A stretch of DNA of 64,000 nucleotides from Streptomyces aureus (GCF_000725495.1 NZ_JNZD01000006.1:1-64000); one strand, 5' to 3'; positions 51,521 to 60,284 are shown, counted from the stretch's first letter. Numbers and translations are program-made. The notes: a model not told the origin generated them from the letters alone.

Positions 51521-52360
51521 TCAGCCGCCGGTGGCGAAGCCGGGGAAGAGGGTCATCCCGCCGTCGACGTACAAGGTCGTGCCCACCACGTAGTCGAGCA
51601 GGTCCGAGGTGATCGCGACCACGGCGTCGGCGATGTCCTCGGGATCGCCGACCCGGCGGTATGGGATGAGCTTGAGGAGCTCGGCCTCGGCCTCGGGAGT
51701 GTCCCAGGCGGACGTGTTGATCGGGGTGCGGATGGCGCCCGGCGCGACCGCGTTCACCCGGATGTGGTGCGGGGCGAGCTCCTGGGCCAGGGTCTGCATC
51801 ATCATGCCGACACCACCCTTGGAAGAGGCGTAGTTCACGTGACCCGACCACGGGACGATCTGGTGGACCGAGCTCATGCAGACGATCTTGCCCGCCGCAC
51901 GGGACACCTCCGGGACGACACCGCGCCGCATGAACTCCTTGACGGCCTCCCGCGCGCACAGGAACTGCCCGGTCAGGTTGACGTCGATGACCTTCTGCCA
52001 CTGGGCCAGCGTCATATCCACGAGCGAGGAGTCCCGCTGGAGCCCGGCGTTGGCCACCATGATGTCGATGGTCCCGAACTCCCGCACAATCCGGGCAACC
52101 ATCTCGACGACCTGGGCCTCGTCCGAAACGTCGGCCTCGTGGGCGTAGGCGTTGACCCCGAAGCCCTTGATCTCCTCGACGACCTTCTCGGCCTCATCGG
52201 CTCCGACGACGTAGTTGACCACGACGTCCGCCCCCGCCCGGCCCAGAGCGACCGCGGTCGCCTTGCCGATCCCCGAGTTGGCGCCGGTCACCAGGGCCTT
52301 CTGCCCTCGCAGAAGCCGTGCGACCAACGGCGTGCCGCTCTCGTCGGCAGTTCCTGCCAT
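51521..52360 (-). CDS. SDR-family glucose 1-dehydrogenase-like protein
   Basis: 279 residues from ATG 52360, with GAGGAGGA upstream. Classical SDR marks: ALVTGANSGIGKATAVALG (TGxxxGxG), NAGLQRDSS (NAG), catalytic Ser in CMSSVHQIVPWSGH, and YASSKGG (Tyr-x-x-x-Lys); the close match is the glucose 1-dehydrogenase group (IVPWSGHVNYASSKGG, YRRVGDPEDIADA). These enzymes oxidise glucose to gluconolactone with NAD(P)+. It heads the ndh-cydA-cydB run, so its NADH could feed NDH-2 and cytochrome bd. Substrate is inferred. Confidence 0.88.
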   Translation of the reverse strand: MAGTADESGTPLVARLLRGQKALVTGANSGIGKATAVALGRAGADVVVNYVVGADEAEKVVEEIKGFGVNAYAHEADVSDEAQVVEMVARIVREFGTIDIMVANAGLQRDSSLVDMTLAQWQKVIDVNLTGQFLCAREAVKEFMRRGVVPEVSRAAGKIVCMSSVHQIVPWSGHVNYASSKGGVGMMMQTLAQELAPHHIRVNAVAPGAIRTPINTSAWDTPEAEAELLKLIPYRRVGDPEDIADAVVAITSDLLDYVVGTTLYVDGGMTLFPGFATGG

Positions 52361-52801
52361 CACGGTCCTCCTCGCTAGCTTCCCGCCCGCATCCGACCTC
52401 GCCGGGCGGCGGGGCGGGGGCGGCCTGGGGTCGGCACATCACAATTCGGTGGCCAGCAAAATGCACCGGCGGCGGACACCCCGACCGACGCGCGGGGCCG
52501 GACCCGCTTCGGCCACCGATGTCACTCCGGCGGCCGAAGCGGGTCGAAGGGGACCTCGCGTCCTCGTGCAAGAGCGACACGCCAGGCCTGTCAGCTGCCG
52601 AGGGCCGCGTGCGCCGGGGGCAGGCACAGCCGCCGCCCACCTGCGCACGCCGGACGAGGACCTCCTGCGCATTGCCGCGCATGCCGACCCACGTCATCCG
52701 CGGGAACATATGAGTGCTCCCCGGCCGTCCCTGGATGGCACGAACGCCGGACGGGGCGAGGCGGGGCGCTACGCGGATCGGTCGGACAGGGAGGTCCGCA
52801 T
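52361..52801. other. 441-base divergent gap
   Basis: No gene is convincing. A large perfect inverted repeat (52501-52545) lies inside it. Promoters for the respiratory run (left) and the 2-hydroxyacid dehydrogenase (right) should be here; AGGGAGG before 52802 is the ribosome site of the latter. Confidence 0.45.
52501..52545. promoter_or_regulatory. 14-bp perfect inverted repeat in a divergent gap
   Basis: GACCCGCTTCGGCC (52501-52514) is perfectly complementary to GGCCGAAGCGGGTC (52532-52545), with a 17-base loop. It lies between two divergent units, where a terminator is not needed, so it may be an operator for a redox or sugar regulator, or a relic terminator. Confidence 0.55.
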
Positions 52802-53758
52802 ATGACGGTCTTGGCCGGCAATGCGACAACAGCGCGGGCGTTGCTGCCGTACACGCCGTCGGAGCTGGGCGGCCTGCCCGCGGACTGGCGCGCCGTCGTC
52901 TGGAACGGCCGCGACCCGGCACCCACCGCCGGTGCGCTGCGGAGTGTCGAGTTCTTCGTCGTCCCGTACACCCACACCGCCTCGGCGGTGCCGGTGCTGA
53001 GCCGGCTGCCCGCGCTGAGGGTGGTGCAGTCGCAGAGCGCGGGGGTGGAGGATCTGCTGCCGCACGTGCCCGAGAGCGTCACCCTCTGCAATGCCCGCGG
53101 GCTGCACGACACGAGTACGGCCGAGCACGCCGTGACGCTGCTGCTGGCGGTGCTGCGCAGAATCCCGGAGCTCGTCCGGGCGCAGGAGGCGCGGCAGTGG
53201 TCCCCGGCCTTCCGCCCGGCGCTCGCCGACCGCACCGTCCTGGTCCTCGGCTACGGAGCGATCGGAGCCGCCGTCGAAGCCCGGCTGGTGCCGTTCGAGT
53301 GCGAAGTGCTGCGGGTGGCCCGCACGGCCCGGACCGCGCCGCACGGACCGGTGCACGCCCTGGGGGAACTGCCGTCCCTGCTGCCGCGAGCCGACGCCGT
53401 GGTGCTGACCCTGCCCCTGACCGAGGGGACCAGACGTCTGGTCGACGCCGGATTCCTGGCCGGGCTGAGGGACGGAGCCGTCCTGGTGAACGTGGGCCGT
53501 GGCGCCGTGGTGGACACCGAAGCGCTGCTCCCGGAACTGCGTGCCGGACGTCTATGGGCGGGTCTCGACGTCACCGACCCGGAGCCGCTCCCACCGGACC
53601 ACCCCCTCTGGACGGCGCCGAACACGCTGATCAGCCCGCACGTGGCCGCGACCACGTCGGCCTTCCGGCCGCGCGCCCTGGCGCTGGTGCGTTCCCAACT
53701 GGCCCGCTACGCCGCCGGGGCGCCGCTGGCCAACGTGGTGTCCGCCGGCCGGAACTGA
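52802..53758 (+). CDS. D-2-hydroxyacid dehydrogenase
   Basis: 318 residues from ATG 52802, with AGGGAGG upstream. NAD-binding motif LVLGYGAIGAAVEARL (GxGxxG). The catalytic Arg lies in the NVGRGAVVD block, Glu in TDPEPLPPDHPLW, and His in ISPHVAATT, as in phosphoglycerate and formate dehydrogenase relatives. It reduces 2-keto acids or oxidises D-2-hydroxyacids; the substrate is unknown. It is transcribed away from the ndh-cyd run. Confidence 0.9.
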   Translation: MTVLAGNATTARALLPYTPSELGGLPADWRAVVWNGRDPAPTAGALRSVEFFVVPYTHTASAVPVLSRLPALRVVQSQSAGVEDLLPHVPESVTLCNARGLHDTSTAEHAVTLLLAVLRRIPELVRAQEARQWSPAFRPALADRTVLVLGYGAIGAAVEARLVPFECEVLRVARTARTAPHGPVHALGELPSLLPRADAVVLTLPLTEGTRRLVDAGFLAGLRDGAVLVNVGRGAVVDTEALLPELRAGRLWAGLDVTDPEPLPPDHPLWTAPNTLISPHVAATTSAFRPRALALVRSQLARYAAGAPLANVVSAGRN

Positions 53759-54084
53759 CGTGCCGCGAAGACGACGTGCTCGAGGGTGGGGGACGGACCG
53801 GCCCTCCGAGGGGGGTGACGCAGAAGGGGAGTCGAGTTCGGGGGGCGCAGCACCAATGCGGCGGGCGCCTGTTCGGGGTTGCCTGTCGTGGCCCCGGGAT
53901 CTCGCCGCCGCAGGTACCGTTCGCTTCTTCCGGGAACGCCGTACCCATTCGGCACGTGTGGCCCGAAGCCCGGGTGCGACAAGGCGAACCGGCCCCGGTA
54001 TGCCTTCTTACGGGCGTACCGGGACCGGTTCGGGTTCGACTCGCCGCCGCCCCCTACGGGCGGAGGTCGGCGTCAGTCACAAGG
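53759..54084. other. 326-base gap between convergent genes
   Basis: No gene seen. It holds a long hairpin (53987-54030) suited to end both neighbours. Confidence 0.5.
53987..54030. terminator. Long hairpin between convergent genes
   Basis: AACCGGCCCCGGTA (53987-54000) pairs with TACCGGGACCGGTT (54017-54030), 13 of 14 positions, across a 16-base loop. It sits between the 2-hydroxyacid dehydrogenase and the small secreted His/Trp protein. Confidence 0.65.
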
Positions 54085-54348
54085 TCAGCGGTGGCACTCC
54101 TTGTGGGCGGGGCGCCAGACGCGGGTCCAGTGGCCGGGGTGCCAGTGGTGGTGCCGGTCCCGGTAGGCAGGCTGCCACTCCCGCGCCCAGTGCCCCGGCA
54201 CCTTCACACAGTGGTGCCGATCCGCCGAAGGCCGGTGGTGGTCCTGCGGGGCGGCCGACGCGGTTCCGACCGTTCCGACGACCGCGCCCGCGGCCAGGGC
54301 CACTGTCGCCGCCCCCAGGGCCGCGGCCCTCTTCAACCCGTTGATCAT
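54085..54348 (-). CDS. Small secreted His/Trp-rich protein
   Basis: 87 residues from ATG 54348, with AAGGTCTG upstream. Signal peptide (MINGLKRAAALGAATVAL) cut near TASAA. The mature part has two related repeats: KVPGHWAREWQPAYRDRHHH then WHPGHWTRVWRPAHKECHR, plus two Cys. The PGHW-x-R-x-W-x-P-A repeat and His cluster may bind metal or a cell-wall polymer. No annotated domain known to me. Monocistronic. Confidence 0.75.
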   Translation of the reverse strand: MINGLKRAAALGAATVALAAGAVVGTVGTASAAPQDHHRPSADRHHCVKVPGHWAREWQPAYRDRHHHWHPGHWTRVWRPAHKECHR

Positions 54349-54473
54349 GTTCAGACCTTTCCGTACGCAGCGGAGCTGATGCCCCGACACGGCCCGGACC
54401 GTTCGGCCGGGCATGCATTGATCCTCACGCCCAGGACGGATCAAAACGGCGCAGAACACCGGACTCTTAAGGA

Positions 54474-54680
54474 ATGCAAATTCATTTCTCATTCAGCACA
54501 AATAGTCATACAAGCCCCATGGTGCCGTCCGCCGAGTTCGACGAATGCCCCCTCAGCGACCTCTCGCTCTGGGGACGCGTGGGCACCTTCGTCCACCACG
54601 AGGAGCAAGAACGCCGGTTCCACGCGGGCCTGGACCCGATAACCGGCGAACCGGCCCCCTACGCAGGCATGTTCGGCTGA
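54474..54680 (+). CDS. Possible small acidic protein
   Basis: Up to 68 residues from ATG 54474; ATG 54519 is the more protein-like start (EFDECPLSDLSLWGRVGTFV, then HHEEQERRFHAGLDPITGEP). Ribosome sites are poor. Composition is acidic with a W and His pair. It lies between two minus-strand genes. Moderate doubt. Confidence 0.4.
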   Translation: MQIHFSFSTNSHTSPMVPSAEFDECPLSDLSLWGRVGTFVHHEEQERRFHAGLDPITGEPAPYAGMFG

Positions 54681-54751
54681 AGGACCACGCCATTCGACCC
54701 CTAGCACCCGTCCCCGTCCCCGGCCTGCGGGCGGCAGCCTCGGCCCCCGGA

Positions 54752-55465
54752 TCAGGTGACCCGGTGCCCTCCGTCGACGTGCAGCACGGTTCCGGTGATG
54801 AATCCGTTGCCCATGAGCGAGACGAAGGCCTGGGCGATGTCGTCGGGGGTGCCGACGCGGCGGGCCGGAAGGCGTTTGGCCAGGTCGGCGAAGGCAGCCT
54901 GCTTGTCCATGCCGAGCTGGTCCCAGATGGGGGTGTCCACCCAGCCCGGGGAGACGACGTTCACGCGGACCGGCGCCAGTTCGAGCGCCAGCCCGTACGC
55001 CAGTGACGCGAGCGCGCCGTTGGCCGCGGCCATGATGGTGTTGGAGCCGTTCGGCCGGTATGCGTTGATGCCCGAGGTGTAGGTGATCGAGCCGGTGATC
55101 CGTCCGGCGCCGTGCTTGGCGATCAGCCAGGCGCCGAGCAGCTTGGTGTCGAGGACGGCACGCGCGGTCGCGGTGTCGACGTCGGTGGTCGGGCCGTAGA
55201 CGCCGGTCGCGTCGGCCGCGGTGACCGCCACGTGCTCCACCGTCCCCACCCGGTCGAAGAGTTCGGCCACGTCCTCCTCGCGTCCCATGTCGGCAGTGAC
55301 CGTGCCGACCTTCCCGTGTCCGTGTCGCTCCAGTTCCTTTGCGGCCGTCGCGAGCCGGTCCTCGGACCGGCCGGCGATCGTCACGTCCCCGCCCTGGGCC
55401 AGCAGTGTGCGGGCCAGGGCGAGACCCATGCCGGAGCCGCCGCCGATGATGATCGTGTGAGTCAT
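54752..55465 (-). CDS. SDR-family oxidoreductase
   Basis: 237 residues from ATG 55465. Cofactor motif TIIIGGGSGMGLALARTLL (GGxSGxG), then the strand ending VAVTAAD. The usual Tyr-x-x-x-Lys is altered: the active-site region reads TYTSGINAYRPNGSNTIMAA, with Ser present but Lys missing in the expected spot. Late VRVNVVSPGWVDTPIWDQLG is typical. Divergent from an XRE-type regulator 102 bases away, which probably controls it. Confidence 0.85.
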   Translation of the reverse strand: MTHTIIIGGGSGMGLALARTLLAQGGDVTIAGRSEDRLATAAKELERHGHGKVGTVTADMGREEDVAELFDRVGTVEHVAVTAADATGVYGPTTDVDTATARAVLDTKLLGAWLIAKHGAGRITGSITYTSGINAYRPNGSNTIMAAANGALASLAYGLALELAPVRVNVVSPGWVDTPIWDQLGMDKQAAFADLAKRLPARRVGTPDDIAQAFVSLMGNGFITGTVLHVDGGHRVT

Positions 55466-55567
55466 GGTCCGAGGCTGCACCGCCGGGCGGGGCTCGGGGA
55501 GGCCGCAGTGTTCCTGGGTGCATCACGGCCACCCAGAAGGGGGGCCTCCGATGGCAGACTCGGCTCC

Positions 55568-56404
55568 ATGAACGCGATGGCCGAGTTCCTCCGGATCCGG
55601 CGCGGGCGCATCGGCCCGGCCGACGTCGGGCTGCCCACCGGGCCGGGCATCCGGCGCACGCCCGGACTGCGCCGCGAGGAGCTGGCCGCGCTCGCCGGGG
55701 TGAGCGTGGACTACTACATCCGCATCGAGCAGGGGCGCGAGAGCACGCCCAGCGACGCGGTCCTGGGCGCGCTGGCCCGGGCCCTGCGGCTCACCGACGA
55801 CGAGCACGCCCACCTCCTCGGGCTCGCCGACCAGACCGCCGGGCGCACGCCACGGCGCCGGCCTTCCGACCCACGACCGGCCGGCCCCGGTCTGCGGCTG
55901 CTCCTCGAGTCGGTCCGGCCGAGCCCCGCGTACGTGGTCGACGAGGTCAACGACGTACTCGCGGCGAACCCGGAGGGCCTGGCGCTGATGCCCGGGCTCG
56001 GCGACTGGCCGCCCGCGGCGCGCAACACGGTCCGGTACACCTTCCTACACCCGGCCGCGCGGGCCCTCTTCACCGACTGGGACCGGGTGGCCCGCAACTG
56101 CGTCGCGCACCTGCACACCGCCGAGCTGACCGCGCCTGAGCGGGCCGCCGCCCTGGTGGATGAACTGTCGTCATCCAGCGCCGAGTTCGCCGCTCTGTGG
56201 CGCCGCCACGAGGTGTGGGTCAAACGCGGCGGCGAAACCGCGTTCCGGCACCCGGTGATCGGCGTGGTCACCCTCGCCAACGAGGTACTCGGCACGACGG
56301 GCGACGGCCAGCGCCTGCTGGTCTACCAGGCCTCGCCGGGCACGCCTGAGCACGATGCCTTGGTGCTGCTGTCGATGACCACGGAGGGCGTGGGGACGGC
56401 GTAA
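55568..56404 (+). CDS. XRE-family regulator with MmyB-like ligand domain
   Basis: 278 residues from ATG 55568. N-terminal HTH: RRTPGLRREELAALAGVSVD and YYIRIEQGRESTPSDAVLGA. From about residue 110 an MmyB-like/PAS-related ligand domain follows (PAYVVDEVNDVLAANPEGLA, GVVTLANEVLGTTGDGQRL), as in many Streptomyces regulators that often lie divergent from SDR genes. A fatty-acid-type ligand has been suggested for the group. Most likely controls the SDR gene. Confidence 0.9.
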   Translation: MNAMAEFLRIRRGRIGPADVGLPTGPGIRRTPGLRREELAALAGVSVDYYIRIEQGRESTPSDAVLGALARALRLTDDEHAHLLGLADQTAGRTPRRRPSDPRPAGPGLRLLLESVRPSPAYVVDEVNDVLAANPEGLALMPGLGDWPPAARNTVRYTFLHPAARALFTDWDRVARNCVAHLHTAELTAPERAAALVDELSSSSAEFAALWRRHEVWVKRGGETAFRHPVIGVVTLANEVLGTTGDGQRLLVYQASPGTPEHDALVLLSMTTEGVGTA

Positions 56405-56513
56405 ACCCAGTCACCGTTTCCGGGACACCGACCGCGGAGGGCGAGACGCTCCCGCCGCCGTCCAGCGTGATCCCGACCTGCGCGCTTGGGTATCCGAGCC
56501 CGCACGGCGCTGC

Positions 56514-57143
56514 TTACGGGGCATCGCTGTCGATGAGAGCCTGCTCCTCGTCGGTGAGCCGGGCGAAGCAGGCCAACTCTGTTGCCATGAGCGTCACCTG
56601 GTCGAGTACGGGTGCCGTGTAGTTCCGCGCGTAGAGAAGCCAGCCCTTCTTCTTGTACGAAACCATGAGATAGGTGCCGTTGTCCCCCAACGGTCCTTCC
56701 TTCGGCGGCGTGCTCACTTTCCAGCCCCGCGCCGCCAGGCTTGCCAGCACGGCCTTCAGTTGCCGACGTCCGGCGGCCGGATCGGTGGAGTGCGGGGAGT
56801 GGTGCTCCTTCCCGGTGGGCCACCAGGTGACGACGCAGGGGGCGAGCTTGGTGGCCAGAGCGGCAGCCTTACGTGCCTTCGCCGTGCCTGCGGGGGCGTG
56901 CGGCTTCCGAGACTCCTCGTACCCCGTCTTCACCTCACCGCCCGACAGTCCGGCTGCCGTGACGGCCGCCTGCAGTTCGCTTCGAACGGCGTTCTGGTCG
57001 AAGGGTCCCGAGGCAGCGGAACGGGCGGGGGCGGTGGCCACAACCGGGTCGGCGGGTCCGTTGCCCACGCCGCATCCGGTGGCGAGAATGGCTCCCACGG
57101 CGAAGGTGGCCGTCCGGGCGGCGATGATCTTGTTGGTACGCAT
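56514..57143 (-). CDS. Lipoprotein of unknown function
   Basis: 209 residues from ATG 57143, with AGGAAGAG upstream. Signal with lipobox: FAVGAILATGC (Cys is residue 24), so it is lipid-anchored outside. The rest is a mixed alpha/beta domain (SELQAAVTAAGLSGGEVKTG, KAVLASLAARGWKVSTPP, TYLMVSYKKKGWLLYARNYT) with extra Cys. No family recognised. It could be an envelope stress or binding protein. Confidence 0.75.
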   Translation of the reverse strand: MRTNKIIAARTATFAVGAILATGCGVGNGPADPVVATAPARSAASGPFDQNAVRSELQAAVTAAGLSGGEVKTGYEESRKPHAPAGTAKARKAAALATKLAPCVVTWWPTGKEHHSPHSTDPAAGRRQLKAVLASLAARGWKVSTPPKEGPLGDNGTYLMVSYKKKGWLLYARNYTAPVLDQVTLMATELACFARLTDEEQALIDSDAP

Positions 57144-57316
57144 GTGCTCTTCCTGGGGCGCCGACGCCTGGCCATCACTTTGTCGGCCAGGTCGGCCCGG
57201 TCGGTCAGATCCTGGCGGGGAATCTTCGCACGACGACCCTCCGTCCGAAAACGGGTCCACGGGGGTCCAGTGCATCGGGAAAGCCCGTTGTCAGTGGGCG
57301 GCGGCACACTGACGGC

Positions 57317-57916
57317 GTGAGTGACTCTGTCTCTGCCGTGACAGGCGTGTCCCCCGCTTCCCCTCTTTCCTGGGTGGAGTCGGAGGGCGGGCCTCTGGTC
57401 GTCGTCCCGGTCTCCGCGCTGGCCGCGTGGCGGGGCTGCACGCTCAGCGAGGTCGACATCGTCTACGACGACTGCGACCGGGCCTGTGCCGTGGCGGGTC
57501 TGGCCGGTGTGATTGCCGTCGGCACGCACGGCGCGCAGGCGCTGGTGTTGGGCGACGAGCCCGCCGTGAGTTGCTATCTGCCCGAGCAGCGGGTCTTCCT
57601 GCGGTGGCTCGCCGCCTCCTCGGACGCCGCGATCAAGGCCGGGGCGCTGGGTGTGCTCGCCGCCCCGGACACGCCGTGGGAGGAATGCGGGACCTGGGTG
57701 GTGGATGGTCCGGCCGTGCTCATCAGCGCCGCCGAGGCGGGCGCCGCCCTGAACATCAGGGATCACTGGGGCAGGTTGCCCGACCAGGCGCCGGTCCCGC
57801 TGCCGGCCGGCCGCTGGAGGGTCCGTGCCGTGCACGCCCAGGCGGACAGGCACACGTGGGTGGGCCTGGTCCAGCTCCTGCCCGATGGTGGTTCGGCGGG
57901 CGGCGGGCCCTCCTGA
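57317..57916 (+). CDS. Immunity-21 family protein
   Basis: 199 residues from GTG 57317. LSWVESEGGPLVVVPVSALA, RACAVAGLAGVIAVGTHGAQ, YLPEQRVFLRWLAASSDA and the late PVPLPAGRWRVRAVHAQ with WVGLVQLLP are the Imm21 pattern. These proteins neutralise polymorphic toxins. No toxin gene is next to it, so it is an orphan immunity gene, the second in the window besides Imm49. Confidence 0.85.
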   Translation: MSDSVSAVTGVSPASPLSWVESEGGPLVVVPVSALAAWRGCTLSEVDIVYDDCDRACAVAGLAGVIAVGTHGAQALVLGDEPAVSCYLPEQRVFLRWLAASSDAAIKAGALGVLAAPDTPWEECGTWVVDGPAVLISAAEAGAALNIRDHWGRLPDQAPVPLPAGRWRVRAVHAQADRHTWVGLVQLLPDGGSAGGGPS

Positions 57917-58109
57917 GCGCGTGCGCGTGCTGCACCGTGCGCCGCGGCCCCGGCGGTGTCGGCAGTCCCGGCGCGGTGTCGGCTGGCTCGCGGCCGCATT
58001 TTGCGGTGGTCGGTGGCTGGACCCTGGTCGGTCGTGGCCCCGCCCGGTGGCCATCCCGAGGGGCCCGGATCCTTGCGGCCGCTCCCAGGGGCGCCGGTAG
58101 GGTTGGAGC

Positions 58110-58367
58110 GTGAGACGTTCGCAGCGTGCCCAGCGCCCCGTTGCCGATTCGGCCGCGACCGCCGCGGCGGCTGCGGCGTTCCTGGACACGCAGGAGATCA
58201 CGACGACGGGCTGCCGCGGGTGCGGGACCGAGATCTCCGGAGTGAACGGGCGCTATTCGTGCGGGGCGTGCGGGTGGACGAATCCCTGGCACGAGGGGCA
58301 TCGGGATCTGCCGGGCGCCGAGGACGATCCGGATTGGCCCGGTCGTAAGCGCAGTTCGGGGACCTGA
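58110..58367 (+). CDS. Small zinc-ribbon protein
   Basis: 85 residues from GTG 58110. Two CxxC pairs (GCRGCGTE and SCGACGW), ten residues apart, form a zinc ribbon: CRGC-x10-CGAC. The N terminus is basic and Ala-rich. Such small proteins may bind nucleic acid or a partner protein. Function unknown. Confidence 0.65.
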   Translation: MRRSQRAQRPVADSAATAAAAAAFLDTQEITTTGCRGCGTEISGVNGRYSCGACGWTNPWHEGHRDLPGAEDDPDWPGRKRSSGT

Positions 58368-58696
58368 CGGCCTGCATCCACGCAATGGGGCCGGGGCGGC
58401 GTGGCGCGCTCTGGCCTGCCGTACGAGCTGCGAGGCGGCCATAGGCACCCGGTCGCTGTACCTCCCACCGCCGGCTGACCATCTGGGACGCGGTTCTGCA
58501 TTTTGCCCGTGCCCTGCGCCGAAGAACGTTCTCCGCGCGGCCGGCGCCCCCGGCGGCCCGCACGGCGACCGTTCAGTGACAGGCAGCCGCCGGCTGACCG
58601 AACGCGCACAGCCTCCGCGGCGTCGTACTCATGAGACCGGACGCCTTTCGGGCTGAAGGACGTCAGCGGGCGAACGTTCCACGAGGAGGCGGATCG
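58368..58696. other. 329-base gap
   Basis: No gene is recognised. GAGGAGG before 58697 is the ribosome site of the next lipoprotein. Nothing else is seen. Confidence 0.5.
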
Positions 58697-59107
58697 ATGA
58701 AGGGCGTGAACCTGTTCGGCGTGGCGGGGGCCGTGAAGGTGCTGTCGGTGGCGGTCCTGGTCACGACGGCCGTCGGCTGCACCGCCTCCACGGGCGGTGA
58801 CGGCGGCGGCTCCGCCGCATCGTGTACGTACCGGGTGGAGTACGCGGGCCGAACGTACCTGGGATCGGAAGCCAAGGGATTCGTCCTGGGCGCGAGACTC
58901 GGTGCCGCCACGGTTCCCGCCTGCGACGACACTCCCGGTCATGGCGACGACTCCAAGCGGGCGACGCCGGCGACGGCCTACGCGATCAAGGGAGTCGATC
59001 CCGGCGTCGCCATCGCGTTGAAGGACGCCGGGGACGACGTCATCTTCGTCGACGTGAGCTCCGGCACCACGTTGCCCGAGATCAAGAAGCTGATCCGGGG
59101 GTCGTGA
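58697..59107 (+). CDS. Lipoprotein, DUF6281-like
   Basis: 136 residues from ATG 58697. Lipobox VTTAVGC (Cys about residue 28). The mature start is Gly/Ser-rich, then SCTYRVEYAGRTYLGSEAKG, then GARLGAATVPACDDTPG. The remaining domain ends in VIFVDVSSGTTLPEIKKLI. This pattern matches small Streptomyces lipoproteins I recall as DUF6281. Role unknown. Confidence 0.75.
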   Translation: MKGVNLFGVAGAVKVLSVAVLVTTAVGCTASTGGDGGGSAASCTYRVEYAGRTYLGSEAKGFVLGARLGAATVPACDDTPGHGDDSKRATPATAYAIKGVDPGVAIALKDAGDDVIFVDVSSGTTLPEIKKLIRGS

Positions 59108-59212
59108 CACCGGTGGCCAGTCGGCCGAACCGGATGTCCGAGAGAAGTGTCCGACGGACCTGTTCGCCGCCCGTATCCCGCTCGGGCCGCGGGGGGGGCG
59201 AGGCCCGGTTCA

Positions 59213-59250
59213 GAGGTCCTGCCCGGCATCCGCGTGCTGGGCAGGACCTC
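59213..59250. terminator. Bidirectional hairpin before the sigma gene end
   Basis: GAGGTCCTGCCC (59213-59224) pairs perfectly with GGGCAGGACCTC (59239-59250), 14-base loop, in the gap between the lipoprotein (plus) and the ECF41 gene (minus). Confidence 0.8.
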
Positions 59251-59350
59251 GTACGGCATCCCCTGGCGGCTGGACGACGAACGTGTCGGCCGACCTACTG
59301 GCGGACAGGCGAGTGGCGGCTGCCTGGGCTGTCCGGGGGCGTGGCCGTCG

Positions 59351-60280
59351 TCATCTGGCCAGTTCGGCCGGCTCCTCCAGGCGTGTCAGCTTCTGCGGGT
59401 TGCGGACCACGTAGATGCGGGCCACGCGGCCGTCCGCCACCTCCAGGCTGATCGCGGCCGGCTCCCCGTCGAAGTCGACCCTGACCCCGGGCTCGCCGTT
59501 GAGGGAGACGACCGCCGTCCCGAGCGAGGCGACCACCTGCCGCACCCGGGCGAGCACCGGCGCCACCTCGGCCGCCCCGTCGATCGGCACCAGGGCGGCG
59601 GACACCAGCCCTCCCCCGTCGGCGATCAGGACCACGTCGGGGGCCATGACGTCCAGCAGGTCCTGGAGCCTGCCCGTGCGCAGCGCGGCCAGGAACCGTT
59701 CCACCACCGCCTGCTGTTCCGAGCGGCTCACCCGCATCCGCGGGCGGCGGGCGCTGACGTGTTCGCGGGCCCGCCGGGCGATCTGCCGCACCGCGGACGA
59801 CGATTTCCCGACGGCCTCGGCTATCTCCGTATACGGCAGGTCGAAGACCTCGCGGAGCACGAACACGGCCCGTTCGGTGGGCGCGAGCGTCTCGAGCACG
59901 GTCAGCATCGCGATCGAGACGCTCTCCGCGAGCTGGACGTCCTCGGCCACGTCCGGGGTGGTCAGCAGCGGTTCCGGGAGCCACTGCCCGACGTAGTCCT
60001 CGCGGCTGCGTGCGAGGGTGCGCAGCCTGTTGAGGGACTGCCGGGTGACGGCCCGTACGAGGTACGCGCGCGGCTCGCGGACCTGGGAGCGGTCGATGCC
60101 GGCCCAGCGCAGCCAGGTCTCCTGTAAGACATCCTCGGCGTCCGCCGCGGAGCCCAGCATCTCGTAGGCGACGGTGAACAGCAGTCTGCGGTGGATGACG
60201 AACGGGTCATCGGTCACGGGGTAATCGGTCATGGGGTCATGATTCGCGGCGGTCATGGCGGCATCATTCACGGCAGTCAT
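59351..60280 (-). CDS. ECF41-type sigma factor with SnoaL-like tail
   Basis: 309 residues from ATG 60280; ATG codons eight and 16 codons later are alternatives. Sigma region 2: LLFTVAYEMLGSAADAEDVL and QETWLRWAG; region 4: LAPTERAVFVLREVFDLPY and AEAVGKSSSAVRQIARRARE. The extra C-terminal domain (about 190-309, RSEQQAVVERFLAALRTGRL onward) is the SnoaL-like tail that tunes activity in ECF41 proteins, known to work without an anti-sigma factor. The CMD-family gene right upstream (four bases from its stop) is the classic ECF41 partner and target, with a matching promoter at 60956-60982. It probably responds to oxidative or envelope stress. Confidence 0.93.
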   Translation of the reverse strand: MTAVNDAAMTAANHDPMTDYPVTDDPFVIHRRLLFTVAYEMLGSAADAEDVLQETWLRWAGIDRSQVREPRAYLVRAVTRQSLNRLRTLARSREDYVGQWLPEPLLTTPDVAEDVQLAESVSIAMLTVLETLAPTERAVFVLREVFDLPYTEIAEAVGKSSSAVRQIARRAREHVSARRPRMRVSRSEQQAVVERFLAALRTGRLQDLLDVMAPDVVLIADGGGLVSAALVPIDGAAEVAPVLARVRQVVASLGTAVVSLNGEPGVRVDFDGEPAAISLEVADGRVARIYVVRNPQKLTRLEEPAELAR

Positions 60281-60284
60281 GGCG

